A DNA stretch of 64,000 nucleotides from Apiospora phragmitis (GCA_038363925.1 JAQQWL010000004.1:1798001-1862000), one strand, 5' to 3'. Positions 12,183 to 25,925 are shown, counted from the first letter of the stretch. A program made the numbers and translations. Notes: a model not told the origin generated them from the letters alone.

Positions 12183-15100
12183 TTAGCCTGACTTCATCCT
12201 CCCGCTCCAAGTCATCTTCCTCTCACGGTTCGGAACCTCGGCGGCCTCGATCTCTTCTTCCGCTTCTATGTAGTCCTCCTCGTCTTGGAGGGTTGCGCCG
12301 CCGAAACTCTGAACGTTACTACTGCTGGTACTCGGACGGGACTGCACGGAAGAAGACGGATCCCTCCCTTCCTTTATCCGGGTGGTGAGAGCGTTGAATT
12401 TGCCCCGGAGATAACCCGGTCCGCTGGTGGCGCCACCACCACCCGTAGACCGGCGGCGGTCGTTCCGACCGTCGTAGACCTCGAGCGTCCCGCCGCTGGT
12501 ATTCGGGCGCAGGGTGCTGGTGCGCGCGCTCAAGGGCTCGATGCCACTACTGATGCTAGCAGCGTCATTGTCGATGCCGAGGCCCATGGGATCGCTGGGC
12601 GTGGGCGGCGTCATCATGAGGAAGGTCGGCACGCGACCCGTCCTCTGCTCGCTCCCGAGCTGCGACACAGCCGACGAGGTGGTGGGCCGGTAGGAGCGGC
12701 GGCTCGACGACGCCACGCTCGAGCTCCGGCTATCGCTCCTATGCGGCGTCGGGATCGAGGTCCCGCTGCCCCTCAGGCTCTGCGGCGGGCTGCGCGAGTA
12801 GTCCACCGGGCTCGTGCCGAACAGGCTCGAAGAGTCATCACTATTGTCGCCGCTGTTGCCGCTGTTGCTAAGCGCGGGTGTGGCCAGCAGGACACTGCTC
12901 GTGGCCAGCTCGCGCAACTTGGACTGCTGCTGCGTGTTCGGCCGGTGCCTGCTGAACTTGTTGCCAATGATGGCGCCCGTGTGAGAGATCAGGGCCTTGA
13001 TCACGCGCGACTTGAAGTTCAGCGCCAGGTCCAGGTTCGACCACGTCTTGTTGCGGTACTCGATGGTGGGAAGGCGGAAGACGAAGTCGTGTACGTCCTC
13101 GATATTGCGTTCGCCCTTGCCCTTGTACGAGAGGCAAAGCACCACCGACGGCAACTTGATGTATGCAAACGTCATGTAGTTGGACGCGCGATCCATCATC
13201 TTGCTGAGGTCATCCGATGGCTTCTCCTCGGCAGCAGCGGCTTTGTTCCCGCCAAGCTTGAAGCGCGTGCCTTTCCTGGTCTCGCTCTGGGAGGAAGCGA
13301 GAGACGAGGCAAACGTTGTTGTTCGCATGATTCCGGGACGTTGGGCTTGGGTTGGGTTGAGCGACTCCAACGAGGACTTTTTGTTCAGAGTCTTGCCGCC
13401 AAACAAGCGGAAGACACTTCCCCCATCCCCGCCAGCGCCGGTGTGTACGCTGAGAGCCTTGCCCTTCGGGGGACTGGATTCTGGCGTACGAGAGTCTGAA
13501 GTCAATGTAGGTCGGAGTCGAAGCTCTAATGACCCGGCTCTTGTATCAAACATGGGATCTATGTCTGGCCGCGAAGACCCCGGTCGATTGGATCCAGACA
13601 TCGAGTCATCCGCGACATCATCATCGGCATCGTTGGGGTTCTGCTTTGGCAAAAACGGCGATTCTGTCCTGCCACTGCCACTGCCATTTGCGCTATTACC
13701 ATTTGTGCCTTGACCCTCTCCATCCATGTTGGGGAAGACGTAGTCAAAGAGCTTCTTGCCAACCTCTCTTTCCAGTTGAATCTTCATAGGGAACAGATTC
13801 ACCTCAAAGTGATCCATGACAGGAATGCCGGCAATGGACTCCAACATGTGCCAATACACACGGATCATCTGCTGGTTCTGGAAGTCTCCAATGTCAATCT
13901 TGTCGCTATCGAAGTAAGGAGCGATCATCTCCGGGTATATGGCGTCAGGCAGAAGGTTCAGTCCGGGTATCTTGCCCACCTGGAACAGGTTGATATGGGA
14001 ACCATCCGAATTGTCGGTCCTGTCGTACTCAACGTCTCGAAGCTGTAATTCGACGAGCGGCTCGTTGTTGTCGCGGATCAGATGCCACACAATCTCCCTG
14101 GCGGAAATGCTCCAGCGCAGGAGGGCATTGGACTGGGACGTGGTATCGTACTTCTGCTGTGAAGTAGTTATCGCCTTCATCATGAAGAATAGTTCGTCTT
14201 CGCAAGCAGTTAGATCGCGCTCTAGAAGCAGCCTATCCTCCCAACCCTTCTTGTCTAGATACTTGGAGTGGATTTGGAAGTGCGCTTTGATATCCTCCAA
14301 TTGCCGGATACGTTCCTGGAGCCTGATGACCATTTCTGGAGTTCCTCGGAGATCGCTGAAGTCGGACGCAAGCATGATCTTCTCTAACCGTTCGTTTCGA
14401 GTCTTCTCCAGAGGCTCGTTGTACATAAGCAAATCGAGTACTATGACATAGATGGCGTAGTATTGAGAAGAGTTGCACAACGCTCGCGCTTGCGGGAATT
14501 CTACCCACAGGTTGTCCAGTCTGGATTCGGTGTTTTCAGGGTCATCGTTTGTCCCTTCGCTGTTGACATCCTCATTGTACTTGAGACGGAGGGGATTGTA
14601 CTTGTCGTATCGTAGCATGGCCGACGTCTTCTGCACAACACGCTTGAAGCCGAAGGGATCCGCCGAGAAATCGTGCATTACCTCCATGGGTACCCATGGT
14701 GGCCACGAGGTGCCAGCAGGCGTGCCGTAAGTATTGCCGGAATAAAGCACCAGGAGTTGGGTTGAGAACCACTTCTGATGGGTGACAAAGAACTGTGTGC
14801 TGTCCATGCCAACCAGGAAACGGCGCTGAACCAGTCCACTGACCGTATCAAAAAGTCGAGCCTTCTCCATGACTTCGACGACCTTCAGTTCCATGCCTTT
14901 GCCCGTAAGTAGAACAACGTGCTTCTTGTTCTTTTCGCTCTGGAGCTGGATTTGCGGGGCAATCAGGCGCACATGGTACGTGTTCTGGGGAGCAAAGTCG
15001 TCGGAAATGCCGCTGGTGATGTCCTCCATTGGGACATTTGGTGTGTGCCTATCGTCGTCGTCGTCGGCATTGACGAACTTCCGTCCGTCTTGCAGAATCT

Positions 15101-18100
15101 GCTTGATGCGGTGCTCGATGTCTTCATTGACATCCCGAGCCTGGCCGCTTGGCTTCGAGGTTGTACTGGCATCGTCCTTCTCGGAAGCAGTCCCGTTGGC
15201 GCCTGACTTGCCGCCGCCACCCTTTGCCTTGACTTGTTCGTCGACGATATCCAGGATGAACTTGACAGCCGGCCGGGAAAGATAGTAAACGAAACCTCGC
15301 CGTTGGCTTACTTGATGGCTGTATCGAAGGATGATATTGCGCAACAGATTGTTCCATTTCACTTGCGCGTTGTGGATGACGAACCTGTTGGTGAAGTCAC
15401 TCGCGAATTCGGCTCCCTTAGGACCCTTGAGCTCAGGCGCATCTGCATCGATATCGACATCGGCATTGCCTTGCGCTTCCGTAGATCCCTCGCCATTTGA
15501 TTTGTCGAAACTGTTGCCAGGCGTAACAACGGACATTTGTCGTAGCATACTTTCCAAGAAGACCTTCTTCTCGTTTAGGACATCCGTATGTTGACTGAAA
15601 GTCTCGAACTCAGTTCTGAGCTGTGGATCTTCGTTGTTGGTTCGGATGAGGTTTAATTCTTTCTCGCCAACGATCCGAATGTTTTCATCGATCTGGATCG
15701 CAAGCTGATCCAGCCGTTCTCGGATGAGCTGAGACTGGACTCTCCTTGGATCGTCGTCATGGCTCATGATGCATAAATGTGTCGGTTCGTGGCCAAAAGG
15801 ACTTGTCCTATCTGGGTCACCGGCGATCGTGCCCCCGATATCCGTTTGCCGGAAGTAGGTCACCCGAGGAGCGTATGCTAGAGGCAGGATCTTGGTGTCT
15901 GGATTGGCTTCTGAGGGCAAGATCCAATCGAGCTCGACAAAATCATCCATGTCTATCCAGCTGAAGTCATTATCCGGAATCGTGAAGTGGGACAGATCAG
16001 CTCCGTCTTCTTCGCCTTGTGCGATTATCGTCGAGATCGAATTATCCTTGACCGCCTCTGTGGTGGTGCCTTTGATACTAGCCGAGACAGCACGCACATC
16101 GGCCGAGATCAGGTCGAGTTGGGCGGCGTGTATCTTCATACCCGTCGTTCGAGTCTGAGTCTTGCGGCCCCGGTCTCGTGTGTTGAACTCCTCTCGTCGT
16201 TGATGCATGTCCAGCATGAAGCTGTCGAACCGCACCTTGATGCCAGTTGCCGAAACCGAGCTCTCGCTGTAGTCTTCAGCATCTTTATGCTTGTATATGT
16301 GGCTGAGGAAAAGTGGTGCAAGGAGGATGTTGTACTTGATCGTGGCCAGGTGTCTTCCGAACTTTTTACTGTTCTTCTCCCTGCCCGGCCAAAGGGCTCC
16401 CTGCCGGACGGGCAGTGACATGGGCCCGCCGAATAGAGACCACCATGCAAAGAAATGAGTGAAGAATCTAGGGGTAAGGTGCACCGAATTGTAACTCCTC
16501 GAAACTTGAGATTCGCTTGACGTCCAATCCCGATCGAGTGGAGCTCGAATTGCAATGGAGAGATGAATGTGTTGACTCCTGAAACCTCGGAAAGCATCAT
16601 ACGGTAAATCGCTCTCCTCTTTTCCGTGCTGTGGTGACTTCATAACAACCTCGTAATGGGGTATAAACTCAAAGCTGCGATTTCCGTCCTCTATTTCCCG
16701 CTCGAAAACAAGACCGGCCATCCATTGTACCTTGCCAGATAGCTTCATTATGACCTTCTTGAAAGCGGCTCCTGATTTATAGCTGTCATTGCTTGACACG
16801 CTGTCGTTCTCCCCGTTCATCCGGTCGGCTTCTCGGACTTGGTGGCTATAGTCCGGGATAGCCAGAACGTATTCGCCACTGTCCACGGTCATAAAGCGCT
16901 TGGGGTCATCGTCTGAGTGGACGTTCCAGCGAACATCATTTCGCCAGCACATCAACAGTCCAGCACCATTGCCTGTGACTTGATAAGGATCTCTTGTACC
17001 TTTCAGGGCAAGATGAACATCGCCGTCACCCTTCCATGCTACACGAAGACGCGAGTGGAAGTTCAGTCGGATCTTATCCCAGAAGCCTACTTTCTCTGAT
17101 AGATCTAGTTGAGGCTTGGTAAAGGACTCGATAACCATCATCATGTCTTGAATGGCGTGTTGGTACGAGGGGCCCCAAGTGATGCGCGTCGGGTATGCCG
17201 TGTTGATGTCGACATGCATATCAGAGTAAGACTTGACTGGGCCGACGGTACGGCGCACGTCGATGGCGAAGCTTCCATTCGAGGCTTGACCTGTCTCTTG
17301 TTTCGAAGGGGGAGTGATTTGGACTTTAATCCGCCTAGTGGACTCACTGCCGCGGAATTCCTCCGCGATGACGAAGTCGGTTCTCAGAGACAGTGCCGGT
17401 AAACGGGAGGATTGGCCGGCCTTGATGCCCGGTACATGCAACAGGGGAAGTGGGTAGTCCCGAAGACTCATCTTAACCTCGCTCATGCTAACATGGATGC
17501 TCATTGGAACGAGTAGAGAGTAAGTCATGCCTTTAGGCATACCCTTGCCGACCTTATGGAGGAAGTCGGGTAGTTGATGGAGCGGGAAAGATGGTTTGTC
17601 GATCATGACATGCAAGTCGGTGATGACGGCGCTCATTAGGGCCAATCTTTGCGGCACGTCAAGGATCCTCTCGTTGTCTTCTATGTCGTCGGGCATGTTA
17701 TCAGATCCCCAGAAGAGACCCCGCAGTTCTCTCATGCCAGCCCTTGCCATGGCATAATGGCGATCGATTCGCTTTCTCCAACTTTGGGCATTGTGTTCAT
17801 CGAGTCGGTGCCTCGCTTCTTGGATCGAGACATGAGCGTGTCCACTGAAGCCAAGAAGGCCATCGGGATCGTAGCGAGGTTTCCGGTGTCGCGTATCCTC
17901 ACTGCCTTCAGACCTCCCATCCATCGCCGTGGGAGGGCGGGTATCCTCGCTCTTGCTTCGGTTCTGGCTACTAGGATTTGCTGTTCGCCCCCGTGTCATG
18001 GCTGAGTGATTCCGAGGTGCGGCCAGAAGTTCCTTTACGAGACTCTTCCTCTTGGATCTTCTTTACCTTGACGCGGTAGGCCTCTTCACGGGCAAGGCGT

Positions 18101-21100
18101 TGCATTTGCTCTACACGCCCTGCCCTATATATCATCCCTAGCTTCCACTCGAAAGCGCCATCTTCGAGCTCGAAAAGCAGAGTTCTTGTCCTGAGCGAGA
18201 CCTTGGGTACGTTCTTGGGCCCTTCCGGTGCCTTTTCCAGAATATACTCATTAGTACCGGTCTTGAACCGGTGATGGAGCTGTTGCATTGCTTTGATCAC
18301 ATTCATGATATTATCGGAGATCTTATGTATGATCATCTCATGTGGGACAGCAAGCCGCATGGCTTCGGTGACGATATCAAACATCTTGTCGTCATGATAA
18401 CCCCCATGCGTTGACACACGGCGCGACTCTCTGTAGTCCATCCTGGCAGATTTGATACTGGCTATTCGAGCCCAGACACCGCGCATCCGTGGTGCTTCTG
18501 CGTAGAAGCGGATGAGTTTTGCGTAGAAGAAGGGAGAAGACCATCGATGCCGACCGGCCTCCATAGTGTATATTTGAAGCATTACTGGCGGGTCCGCAGG
18601 CAAGTCAGCCTTGACCTGGATCAAGGAGGCCTTGACGTCGACAGTCACCAACTCCTTGACAAAGCGAGGGGGATGAACCGTCCATTTGATCAGTACTCGG
18701 AGAACCTGGAGACTTTATTGGCGGCGATAGCAGCGATACCGAAGTATGCGGTGTACGGTTTTGCCTTGCTCTCGAGTCGGACATGTCTGTTTTGGTTCGC
18801 ATGAATGCTTTACTCAAAACCATTACCGCAACGCCGACCGAGTAATACCTGTAAAGGGAGTATTGGATCAATAGAGTCCGCAAATGACAGTGGACATGCA
18901 GGATCGGTCCCTGTTTGTCGCTCGTGGTTGACAGGGCTACCTCGAAACGAGGCATGTGTATAAAGGGGTCCGCCTCCCATTTCTCGGCATTGTCGATAAT
19001 GAAAGCCTCCATTCCTCGGATATTGAGCGTAAGTTTTCGGCCATCGCCTTCAGTGTAGTGATCAGGTAGCTTCCTCTGAGGAGAAGTTGGGGACGAAATC
19101 GAGTTCAAGATTTCTGGGTCCGGCACTATCGCCCGGCTGGCCGCACGTCTCCTCGAGGTAGGTCGGTGTTTAAGCTGTGCATCCAGACGCTGAGCTCTGT
19201 ATTCGGCCGCCCACGAGTCGAATTGCAGTGCTACTCCCCGAGTATTGGTGGGGAAGTCCTCATCAATACCAGCGACCTCGATGCTGAAGTCTTCAACCCC
19301 TATCTGGAAGTGAAGGAGCCATTGCGGTAATGCACGAATGCCACCATGAGACCCTGGCGGTTTCGATCTACTACGTTTGTCTGGCTCAACATCAAGCCGC
19401 AGTTGGCGAATGATCTGGCGAACGCCATCAGTAATCTCAGGGCGGATCATACGCACGGCCAGGGATTGAACGTGGCCAGTGGCCATCACGTGAACATCTG
19501 GGTTGGCTCCAAGGGTGATCTTGAGATCGAAGAACTCTGTATCAACCAAGTCGAACCGATTGCCTTGAGTGGTTTGATAATAAAGGTGATGTGTTTGGAG
19601 ACGCATTTGGGAGACCAGCGAGTAGTGTTGATCTTCGACAGCGGAGTGGAATGATTCAAGATCTAATGAAATAGAGGATATCGATGAAACTATAAGATCG
19701 AAATCGTCGGGATCATCTGTAGTCTGCAGGGGAGGCAGAGCAATGCGTATGACAGGTTCATGCATGGTGAACTTGACATTTGCTTTTGGCAACAGGCGGG
19801 AAATCAGCATATGGCGCTCTTGGGCTTTCGTTTTTGGCGCTTTCGCTTTAGGCCGGAGCAGGGCCAAGAGGACCGGAAGATGCTTCGGGTCCAAATCAAC
19901 AGAGGGCGATGTTACAACCGAGTTCGCGAATAGGATATTGGCGTTTTTCTCTTCGGCACTGCCCTCATCCGTGAGCTCTACAGTCTTGGATGGTAATGTG
20001 GTTTTGACAGTCGTGGTGGCCATGGGAATGTAGAGTATCCTTTCCGGCTTCCCTTGTCCGTCATCGAGGCCCAAGGAGATGGACAGAGCTGCCAGGAGGG
20101 CCTCGTGTGCGATGTCCTTGGACGGGAAGTACATCCGATGTGCCGGCGACTTGGGATCCAAGCGGTGCAAATCCACGCCCACTTCCTTCATCGAAGCATT
20201 CATGACCAAAGGACACCCTGACGTTTTGACCGTTTCGATCTTTTTTGTGAGACCGACCAAGCTGACTGCAAACTGAACCTCTTTGATGCCGCGAAGAATG
20301 GAACTTACGAACTCCTTAGAATCGGTGACGGCCTGCATGATGTCTTGGTCCGTAGTTCCTGGATGATCAATTTCCTGGATGACTTTGTCCACAGAGACCT
20401 CCATTGACTCCACGGTTTGATAATCTTTCGAGTAAATCCGTTTCAGCCTCTGGTAGTGCTCGGTTGCGACTTGCACATCATCGTATGGAACGTGGACGCG
20501 GCCCAGTTTGAGCGCTATGGCTGCATCGCGCAGACCGTCCAGGTTTTCGTAGAGAAACCCGTGGATGTTAAGCACAGCATTGTCGAGGACCTCGGAGGCC
20601 TCGCCGCCTTTGGCCGTGAACAAAACACTCCGTAAGGTGAAAATCCATTCGGCCTGTTGCTTCTGGCGGTTGTTGCCTGCCCTGCTCTGGAAGAAGAACC
20701 GCGCCCTGTCCACCATCTTATGGCGAGTATCCACGGCGACGGTGAAACTGCCACATTGTATATTGCCCACGTCCAACACGTTGATGGCCGAATCGGTGGC
20801 AACAACGTCAACCAGGCGAAGCCAGTGTATGTTCCTGTGTAGCTTCTTGATCTTCTCTTTTATGCGCGTCAACTGCTTCCAAGTCTCGCTGCGTGCTACG
20901 CCGAATGTTGCCCGGCGGGGCAGAGCGTTCTTCATCGGTAGCGGCTTGGCCCGAGGGGCGCCGTTTTTTCGCCATCGCTGTCGTCTGTGTCGGCGTCGGC
21001 GCCCGACTGGCCTTCCAGCTCTTTGATATCCACGGTGACGACGAGCTCGCTCACGACGATGCTGAGCCAGGTGGGCTGGGAGAAGGTCGGTCGGTGGACG

Positions 21101-21291
21101 TTGAGGCCGAGCCCCCGGATCTCAATCTTGATGCCATCTTTGGGGGTGTAGGCGAGGCGGCGTAGCGAGAAGTAGCCTATGCGCTGGATCGAAATGCCCG
21201 TGACGATGCGCAGGACGGCGAAGAGCACAAAAGACGTGATGTAGAGGAGGACAATGACCCCGAAGATGAAGGTCGGGTTAAGTAGAGCCAT
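12183..21291 (-). CDS. FMP27: FMP27/Hobbit-type bridge-like lipid transfer protein (four apparent frameshifts)
   Basis: A single-exon gene of about 3,036 residues once four one-base indels are corrected. It starts with MALLNPTFIFG and an N-terminal membrane anchor (residues about 6-31), then a very long rod. The Pfam Fmp27 hallmarks are present: GFWDK at about residue 1400 and WPPW at about 2195. Family members (yeast Fmp27, fly Hobbit, plant SABRE, human BLTP2) form hydrophobic grooves that move lipids at ER-plasma membrane contacts; that role is inferred from family. The C-terminal 400 residues are Ser/Gly-rich and low-complexity. Breaks: a missing base in GGGG 20955-20958, missing bases near 18794-18795 and 18693, and an extra base in CCCCC 17988-17992. 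Between the middle two, a third frame carries the conserved-looking segment KPYTAYFGIAAIAANKV, which argues against an intron. The last 1,938 codons are uninterrupted. Confidence 0.9.
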
Positions 21292-22649
21292 GGCGGCAAG
21301 CAACTGCGCGCCCCTTTCTCCTCTCGTCGGCCGTGGCCCCCTTCCCTTGAATTTGCCTGCTATTCAGAGAACAGTTGAAGCATAGGCCATGGGCGACCGG
21401 TTCGATCCGCGCTGACGTCGTTGTTCCTCGAGCTTCCGGTTTCCTTCATGATCCCACCAATTTTCTCCCTTGCTGCGCTGTAAATTATGTCAGCATCTGC
21501 CGGGCCGTAGATCGATATCGTGTCTAGTCGAGTTTCGCAGGCGGTATCGATGTAGTGTCCGGACAAGCATACAGCTCCGAGGGCATGCTCCGGAAGGTTA
21601 AATCAACCAATATAGCGCGGCTATCAAGATGCCAAGTGATTTTGTATGGTTAATGGTCGAAGTAACCCCCAGGGTCATGAAAGGAGATTGCCCCGGGAAG
21701 CCTTGAAGGACAGTGTTAGCGCAAGATGCACGTCACTGCCAATCAATCTATCTGCAAGCGTGAACCTCGAAAGTGGGGGGGCCGGCGGCTCTTCAATCTG
21801 TCAATGTTCTCAAATGAGGAGATCCACCATAGCTTTTGGGAAGTTCTGCAAAATCGATATATCAATTGTATGATCGGGAGGTGATGACAAGTATACCAGT
21901 TTACAATTAAAGAGAACGCCTCGGTACCAGGGCAAAGACTCCTTTGCTACTGGCAACCCATTGTTCATTCGTTTACAAGCCGAGTGGGTGAGGTACCATG
22001 TACGGAGTACAGCGGTGGCTAATAAGCCAATGGCTCCAGCTAACCCCCTATAACTCCTAATTGTGAGGCCAACAAGTGGCGACGTAAAAGGAACGAACTC
22101 GTAAGAAAAGAAGAAATTGATCTATTAGGATCGGCTTATCTCGGTGCCTATTTTGTCGTGCTTCCTTCCTCCGTGATCCTAATAGGTTGAAAAATAAGCC
22201 GCGAGTAGGTAAAGTACCAAAGTGCATCCCCCAGCCTGTCAGAGCCCGGTCGTCTTGGCCCAACGCTTCCTCCCGGTGTTGGGACATCGGTAACCGGAAA
22301 TCGGAGTTAACGCGCCAACCAGCACAGGTGGGCCGGCATGCCAGGGGTTACACTCTTGCCCATCCACTTGCCATTCAATATCAGGCACTCGGTATTACAA
22401 TCAATTGAGTAATATGTATTATAGCATTGCCCATCAGTCTCAAGGGACTTTCCGAATTTAATATAAAACTATCAATCCATCGAAGTATGGGTATTCATTC
22501 CTGCTATGTTGCCCAACGCCGTACCAAAAACCCATCCATGTACAATACACTAATACACTGCATGTCCAAACTCTATGCATGCTTCAGGCTTCAGCTCTAG
22601 TTGTCTAATCCCCTTCTAGTTTCTCCGTCACCGACCGAGTGGTAGGCTT
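21292..22649. other. Intergenic region upstream of FMP27
   Basis: 1.36 kb holding the FMP27 promoter and the 3' end of the next minus-strand gene. No supported coding or RNA feature. A GGTTCGATCC string near 21396 resembles a tRNA B box but has the wrong spacing and no partner A box. Confidence 0.5.
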
Positions 22650-25419
22650 TCAAAGTTTAGATCTCACCGCTTCTAGTCGGAATTTAATGTCCTTCAGCGC
22701 TTTCGTCACTGGCTTCCAATCGTCAAACTGCTTGAGCAAATCCGCCGTTTCGGCCCGATAGCTCCGTCTTGACAATGTCCTCTTCCAACAGCCCCCGCAT
22801 GATCCAAGGCAGAACGTAGGGGTTGGGGTTGGTGAGCCCTGTGTGTTTCTCAATATTGCACGAGACGTTGTTGACGACTGTCGTTTCCAATGTGTGTGAG
22901 ACGGACAAGCTGCCAGAACGGTTAGCCACAATCAAGTCTGAAGTGAGGCTAAAATGCTTACTCGTATACTGACTCATCGTCATAAAGGCGAGAGTGCCCC
23001 TCACCGGAGTACAGACTACCGGCCAACGCAACAGACAGTTCACGAATGAGCCCTTGGTCAGAAATGCCCAGGTTGCGAAGCTTGAGCGCGAACCCCACCA
23101 GATGGGCTATGAAGTCCGGTGCATGCAGTCGTCCATCGATAAAAACAGCACGGTATATATATGGATGTGATGCAGGTGAGTAGATGGCTGACTCCATCGG
23201 GACCAACTGATCGTCAATCGAGCCGATGTAGGTAATTCGCGTTCCGCGTTCAAGCACAATCCGGAGGGAGCGCTCAAGGCGTTTGCTGACTTCGCTTTCC
23301 GGGTCACTAAACTGCCAAAGCTCGGCAGCCGAGCCCATGATCATTCCCATGCCGGATTTGTAGTCAGGGAATGGTCCCAAGCATACTCCTGCTGCGGACG
23401 ATGTTAGCGAAAAGCACCGGGTATTTAACAGGTTACCAAGGTCTTACCCATGGCACAGATTCCAATTCTTGCTGTCGTGACGATGCCTAGTTCGATAAGT
23501 TTGGCGGCAAGCATAACCCCGACAGGCACTCCTGTGAGTGGCATGCCAGTAAGATCAAGTCGGCACTTCGGATATGCTCGATCCAGTTTAGCAAAAGTTT
23601 CCACAGATTGTCCACTCTATCACCGATCTTGCCCTCGCTCTCGAGAGCTACCTTCTCAATCTCACAATCTGCACATCCGTGGCTATCCGCCCATCTTCTG
23701 ATAGCCTCGGCACAGTGGTTTGCGAATCGGAGCGAGGTTCCGGTTGGCTGGCCAATCACAGGCCTGAGGAAGGAGGCCGGGAAGAGCCCATGAACCCCAA
23801 TAGCGATAGCTTTCTTGATTGAGGGGGCTCTTTGACAAGGTACACGTGACGGGGAGGAGACTGCCGCGTTCTAAGTAGAAGCTGGGTGATTTGCTTCAAA
23901 ATGGACGGGTTCTGTTGCATTTGATACGTGTGCCGAAATGCCGGGAGCAGGAGGTTTGGTGGCGCCACTGACTTGGCGGACGTGGGCGTTTCTGGCCTAG
24001 CAGGAGCGGTCTTGTTGATAGGGGTCTCTGGCCTAGTTGGCCCAGTCTCGTCTATACCCATAATCTCGGGGCGAATCCTTTTGCGATTCTTGGCTTGTGT
24101 GTCTTTAGAGCCCTGTTTCAGTGGTTGTTCCTTTGGTTTCGTGGTGTCGCCAACGTCCACACCAACCGAGCGCCGAGGACTTGATTCAGAACCGTCGCCC
24201 ATAACGGCTAGTTCTCCTTGCTCCTGTGAAGTAGTTGCTTTCCCATCGGCCTTGGGACCAGAATCCCGAGACCAGAAAGCCCATGTAGATCCAGCAACGG
24301 GCGATGGGGTATGGTCTATAGACGTTGGAGGCGCATCGGTCGTGACTGTAACTTCATCTTCCTTCTTATTTTGAGCTTCAGGTTGTGTTGGACTCGTTCC
24401 GTTTGGTTCGTCATTTAGGGCAGTCGGGGTACCAAACCATCCGAACCATGAGTTCGTCGGTCTGATCTGATTTGGGGTTGCGGATACTGGCTGCGATATT
24501 TCGTCCTGGAGGGGCTTTGGTGTTTCTTGCTGGGTCACCGTCTCAGGCACCTGGGTCGCTGCAGGTGTCTTGTTCGTCTGTTCAGGGTCCTGGTGGGCGT
24601 TCTCCTGTGTTGTAGTAGACCCAGCTAACCATCCAAACCATCCAGAAGACGCCGCTGGTTGCTCCGAAGGCGCAGCAACTGTTGGCGGTATTGATGTTCC
24701 TGGCGCTTCTTGACTTGTTTCTTGGGTAGCCACCTCGGCCGAGTTGTCAGTTTCCCCTCCCTCACCGTGGACGCCGTACTGTCTGTTCCGATTTTCTTCG
24801 AGTCATTTCCATTGAGCTGCGCTTCGCTCTCGGTTGCTTTAGGAAGCGTCTTGATAGACTGGGTGTCGGAGTCTCCTGATGCATCCGGGGACTTTTTGGT
24901 ATCATATCGACTGAAGTCGGCTAACGGGCCTTTCACTGTGCCACCCATGATGTATTCTCGAGCCACCTGGGTTACCGGTGCGGATTTCCTCCCTAACGAG
25001 CCATACCAGCTGCGGCTCTTCCGTGGCTAGTTCGTTATCAGCATGTATTGTTATGCAAATGCTGTCCTTTCATTTCAAGTGCCAGCAGATACGAGAACCA
25101 ACCTGTTTGATGGATGCTAACGTCGGATTTCGGGGGCTTGCGATTCATCTGTCCCCTCTCGTTGCATTTGCGAAGACTGTGATGCTTCAGGGGGCGAAGG
25201 CGAGGCTGCAGTTGTTGATGACGCTGTCGATGACGCCGTCGTAGCGGCAGGGTCGTTGGGTTGCGAAGCACTTCTGTCTCGCCTGGTACTACCGGTGAGT
25301 CGGGATACAAATGAAATGGGCAAAGTGGCTGCGTTAGATACAAGTGAAACGGGCAAACTGGTGGTGTTAGCAGCGCTTGACTCCGAGGGATTTGGTCGCG
25401 GACGCTTTCGTGGAGCCAT
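22650..25419 (-). CDS. YMC020W-like alpha/beta-hydrolase fold protein of fungi (five apparent frameshifts)
   Basis: Exons (minus): 25103-25419, 23448-25026, 22962-23391 and 22650-22909, with introns of 76, 56 and 52 nt; splice phases agree only after correcting five indels. The product is about 862 residues. The N-terminal half is low-complexity (Ser/Thr/Pro/Gln) with short W-rich islands (SGWFGWLAG, NSWFGWFGT, STWAFWS). The C-terminal half has the hydrolase signs: GVHGLFPASFLRPVIG (oxyanion-type loop), the nucleophile elbow ACHSQG, then the conserved IGSIDDQLVP and LHAPDFIAHLVGFA (late Asp and His regions). The family is fungal and related to yeast YML020W; substrate is unknown. Breaks: 25132-25136, 24765-24766, 23823-23827 and 23531-23532 lack a base; 22754-22756 has one too many. 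The gene is divergent from RRP5. Confidence 0.82.
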
Positions 25420-25925
25420 GACGATACGTCAAACAGATTATATTATCATTGGGAACATCTGGAAGTTGGGAGACTGGTGTAATAATAATGATATTACTTC
25501 ATCGGAGGTAGATGATTGTTAGGTTCATCTAGATAAACTCTCCCGAGGTCAGGTAAACAGGTGCCTTGCTGCATTGCATCTATGGTCACCAACGTCACCG
25601 GGTGTTTGAGTGGAGGCGGCGCGCGCCACGCTGCTGCGCTTCAACGATCCATGCGCTTTATCAGCTAAGGAGGGGCAGAAAGAGTCAGCTGGGCCGCTAC
25701 AGGCCGTGAGTTCCTTTTGAGACAGGCACTGACAGCGGCTTTCGATTGATACCCCGGTACTTGTAGCTATCTTATCACATATGCGTTTAATCTTATCGCG
25801 AAAATTTTAGTGGATCGGTCGCCAATGGATAACTTTCTTAGTTATTTTCAGACGCTTTTTACTGTAGAGGCCTTCTGCATATCGATGTTAGGCGAAATTC
25901 GAATTCCGCCTTCCGTCACCCAAAG
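25420..25925. promoter_or_regulatory. Divergent promoter, YMC020W-like / RRP5, with PAC- and RRPE-like sites
   Basis: 506 bp separate the two start codons. At 25799-25809 lies CGAAAATTTTA, close to the ribosomal RNA processing element (TGAAAATTTTT), directly preceded at 25792-25799 by CTTATCGC, one mismatch from the reverse PAC box CTCATCGC. In yeasts these two boxes together mark ribosome-biogenesis genes, which fits RRP5. The assignment rests on consensus resemblance only. Confidence 0.45.

Noticed and set aside
12285..13499. 404-codon plus-strand ORF opposite the FMP27 C-terminus
   Set aside because: Antisense shadow of the low-complexity FMP27 tail, without motif or splice structure.
18688..18800. 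An intron in FMP27 instead of two indels
   Set aside because: No good donor is available and the supposed intron would delete a conserved-looking coding segment.
21394..21405. GGTTCGATCC resembling a tRNA T-arm
   Set aside because: Loop one base short and no cloverleaf could be drawn.
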